In this document: positions 62,916-64,000 of the stretch, piece by piece
Layout: each line of letters starts with the position of its first letter
Position numbering within the stretch: the stretch's first letter is position 1
Source: Halovivax ruber XH-70
GTDB taxonomy: Archaea > Halobacteriota > Halobacteria > Halobacteriales > Natrialbaceae
Length of the DNA: 64,000 bases
Direction of reading: 5' to 3'
NCBI RefSeq assembly: GCF_000328525.1
Contig: NC_019964.1
Location: 2,790,001-2,854,000 of the forward strand
Translations under genes and position numbers: made by a program
The notes under the pieces: model-generated
What the model saw: the letters and a program-made list of their open reading frames with translations, nothing else
Told to the model about the DNA's origin: nothing
The model's database searches: none

Positions 62916-63110
62916 ATGGCGTCAATTCGAGGTAGAATCACCATTTTTGCAGTAGCACTCGTCATAGCAATGCTCATGATGGAATTCAGTGGAGTCTCGG
63001 ACGAATTAGGTATTCATGCAAGAGATGTGTTTTCGATAATCCCTGCAGCGATTGCCGGACCGATGATTTTGTTCGTGGGGATTCTTTGGATTCTCAACCC
63101 GGACCTGTGA
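62916..63110 (+). CDS. Small membrane protein with two helices
   Basis: A 64-residue protein: ITIFAVALVIAMLMMEFSGV and IPAAIAGPMILFVGILWILN are two hydrophobic helices with a short loop between (SDELGIHARDVFS). Unknown family. Confidence 0.55.
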   Translation: MASIRGRITIFAVALVIAMLMMEFSGVSDELGIHARDVFSIIPAAIAGPMILFVGILWILNPDL

Positions 63111-63168
63111 CGTTCGCTTTCACCCGCCCACCTCAAACTTTATTCTCAATTGACTGGTACCTGACCAT

Positions 63169-63555
63169 ATGAAATCACCAAGCGAGCCATCCGAAGCCGA
63201 ACAGGTTCACGCGAAACACCTCGCGGCGTACTTCGCTCGGACGACAGACCTTACTGAAAACGAAGCTGAAACGGCCGCCTGGAAACAGTTCAGTGGGTCT
63301 GCATCGTGGGTCGCCAAGCAGACTGACACCTCACAGGGGACCGTCGAGAGTCACTGCGACCGGATCGCCGCCCAGTACGGGCTCTTTGCTATCCACCCTT
63401 CGAATCCTGACGACGGTGAAATGATCGATCTCGAGGATCCTACTCCCGAGGAGATTGATGAACTTGGACCAGACGTCCGCGATAGCTGGTTCGATCTTGT
63501 AGAAGACCACCCAGACGTTGCGCCCGAGTGGGCGGTCGAAAAGCTTGGACTCTAA
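63169..63555 (+). CDS. Small HTH protein, unknown regulator
   Basis: A 128-residue acidic protein. TENEAETAAWKQFSGSASWV, then AKQTDTSQGTVESHCDRIA, resembles a sigma-70-region-4/LuxR-like helix-turn-helix (two helices with the recognition helix GTVESHCDRI). The C terminus DVAPEWAVEKLGL is short and helical. A regulatory role in the element is likely but not provable here. Confidence 0.6.
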   Translation: MKSPSEPSEAEQVHAKHLAAYFARTTDLTENEAETAAWKQFSGSASWVAKQTDTSQGTVESHCDRIAAQYGLFAIHPSNPDDGEMIDLEDPTPEEIDELGPDVRDSWFDLVEDHPDVAPEWAVEKLGL

Positions 63556-63795
63556 ACCGATCAATTCAAGTACGAATTTTTTCGGCTATCGAAATTGAGA
63601 ACGAGGAACATACAGCTTGTACTATACATTTCGAGGTGACCTCAAGCTTGTACCACCCCGAAATCTTTTTTATAGCCGCGCCACAACGGATTTGTATCGC
63701 ATGATCGGCAGCTCTGATTTGTCGACGGCGCACCCCACAAGCACCACTGAGAGTGCGAAGCGCCAACGAGAACGCGGTAACGAGGTGAGACAGTC

Positions 63796-63936
63796 ATGGG
63801 ATTTAGCAAAGCCAAGATGCGACGCGAGATGCGTAAGGCGATGCGCAAGGCCGAACGTGAAGCGGAACGTGAACTCCGAAAGGCCAAGCGCGAGGCCGAA
63901 CGCGAGATGCGTCGTGCACGCCGACGGAACCGGTAA
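63796..63936 (+). CDS. Very basic 46-residue miniprotein
   Basis: MGFSKAKMRREMRKAMRKAE continues as repeated K/R-A-E-R-E units and ends RRARRRNR. It would be one long, highly charged helix, strongly basic in a genome whose proteins are mostly acidic. The repeated 7-residue spacing suggests a coiled coil or a nucleic-acid-binding helix. A TATAGCCG lies 118-125 bp upstream. Expression is not shown by the sequence. Confidence 0.45.
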   Translation: MGFSKAKMRREMRKAMRKAEREAERELRKAKREAEREMRRARRRNR

Positions 63937-64000
63937 CGGCCGTCGACCTCGAACCTGGGACTGATCCACCAGTCCCGTTGATATCTCTTTTATTTGACTG

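Overview
The window is chromosomal DNA of a halophilic archaeon (class Halobacteria). The evidence is a GC-rich sequence (visibly lower in parts of 36-50 kb), strongly acidic proteins, TATA boxes about 25-30 bp upstream of mostly leaderless starts, Tat-type lipoboxes, a PGF-CTERM surface protein, a doubled histone, an RPA-type single-strand binding protein, a class I lysyl-tRNA synthetase and an intron-containing tRNA. The genus cannot be fixed from the sequence alone.

From 1 to about 32.4 kb the gene content is ordinary haloarchaeal core. It holds an XPD/DinG-like Fe-S helicase, a cysteine-cluster protein, several small haloarchaeal DUF proteins, a PHP-domain protein, an AhpD-like protein, a PitA-like heme protein divergent from a PadR regulator, a site-2 protease, pyrH-lysS, a giant secreted subtilase, a PGF-CTERM protein, the trio RPA / doubled histone / histone-deacetylase-like enzyme, the CCA-adding enzyme, a secreted esterase-like lipoprotein and moaB. 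tRNA genes are Arg(GCG), Asn(GTT) and an intron-bearing tRNA with anticodon CAT. A further tRNA-like locus lies near 2.1 kb.

From about 32.5 kb to the right edge the content changes to an accessory region that starts directly behind the CAT tRNA, so it is probably an integrated element; no second border and no integrase are visible. Its parts are: (i) 32.7-35.7 kb, a chain of tiny overlapping zinc-ribbon genes, a PD-(D/E)XK-like protein and a large winged-helix protein; (ii) 36-43 kb, lower-GC cargo of mostly unknown genes, including a translationally coupled pair (an NA37/YejK-like protein and a membrane protein) that looks like an undescribed defence module; (iii) 43.1-50.2 kb, a type I restriction-modification system hsdM-hsdS-hsdR with an HTH/coiled-coil gene beside it; (iv) 50.4-62.5 kb, an eight-gene leftward operon for an archaeal type IV secretion/conjugation-like apparatus (RHH regulator, VirB2-like pilin candidate, exported proteins, VirB6-like channel, a VirB4 ATPase with a VirB3-like N-terminus, and a VirD4-like coupling ATPase); (v) 62.9-64 kb, small genes including a very basic miniprotein.

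The least explained structure in the core half is a family of covarying hairpins with an 11-nt loop of the type gaacgaagtga or gagcgaagcga. It occurs as a tandem array near 16.1 kb, inside the lysS reading frame, and behind tRNA genes. Behind three tRNA loci a trailer also carries an inverted copy of that tRNA's own T-arm and 3' end.
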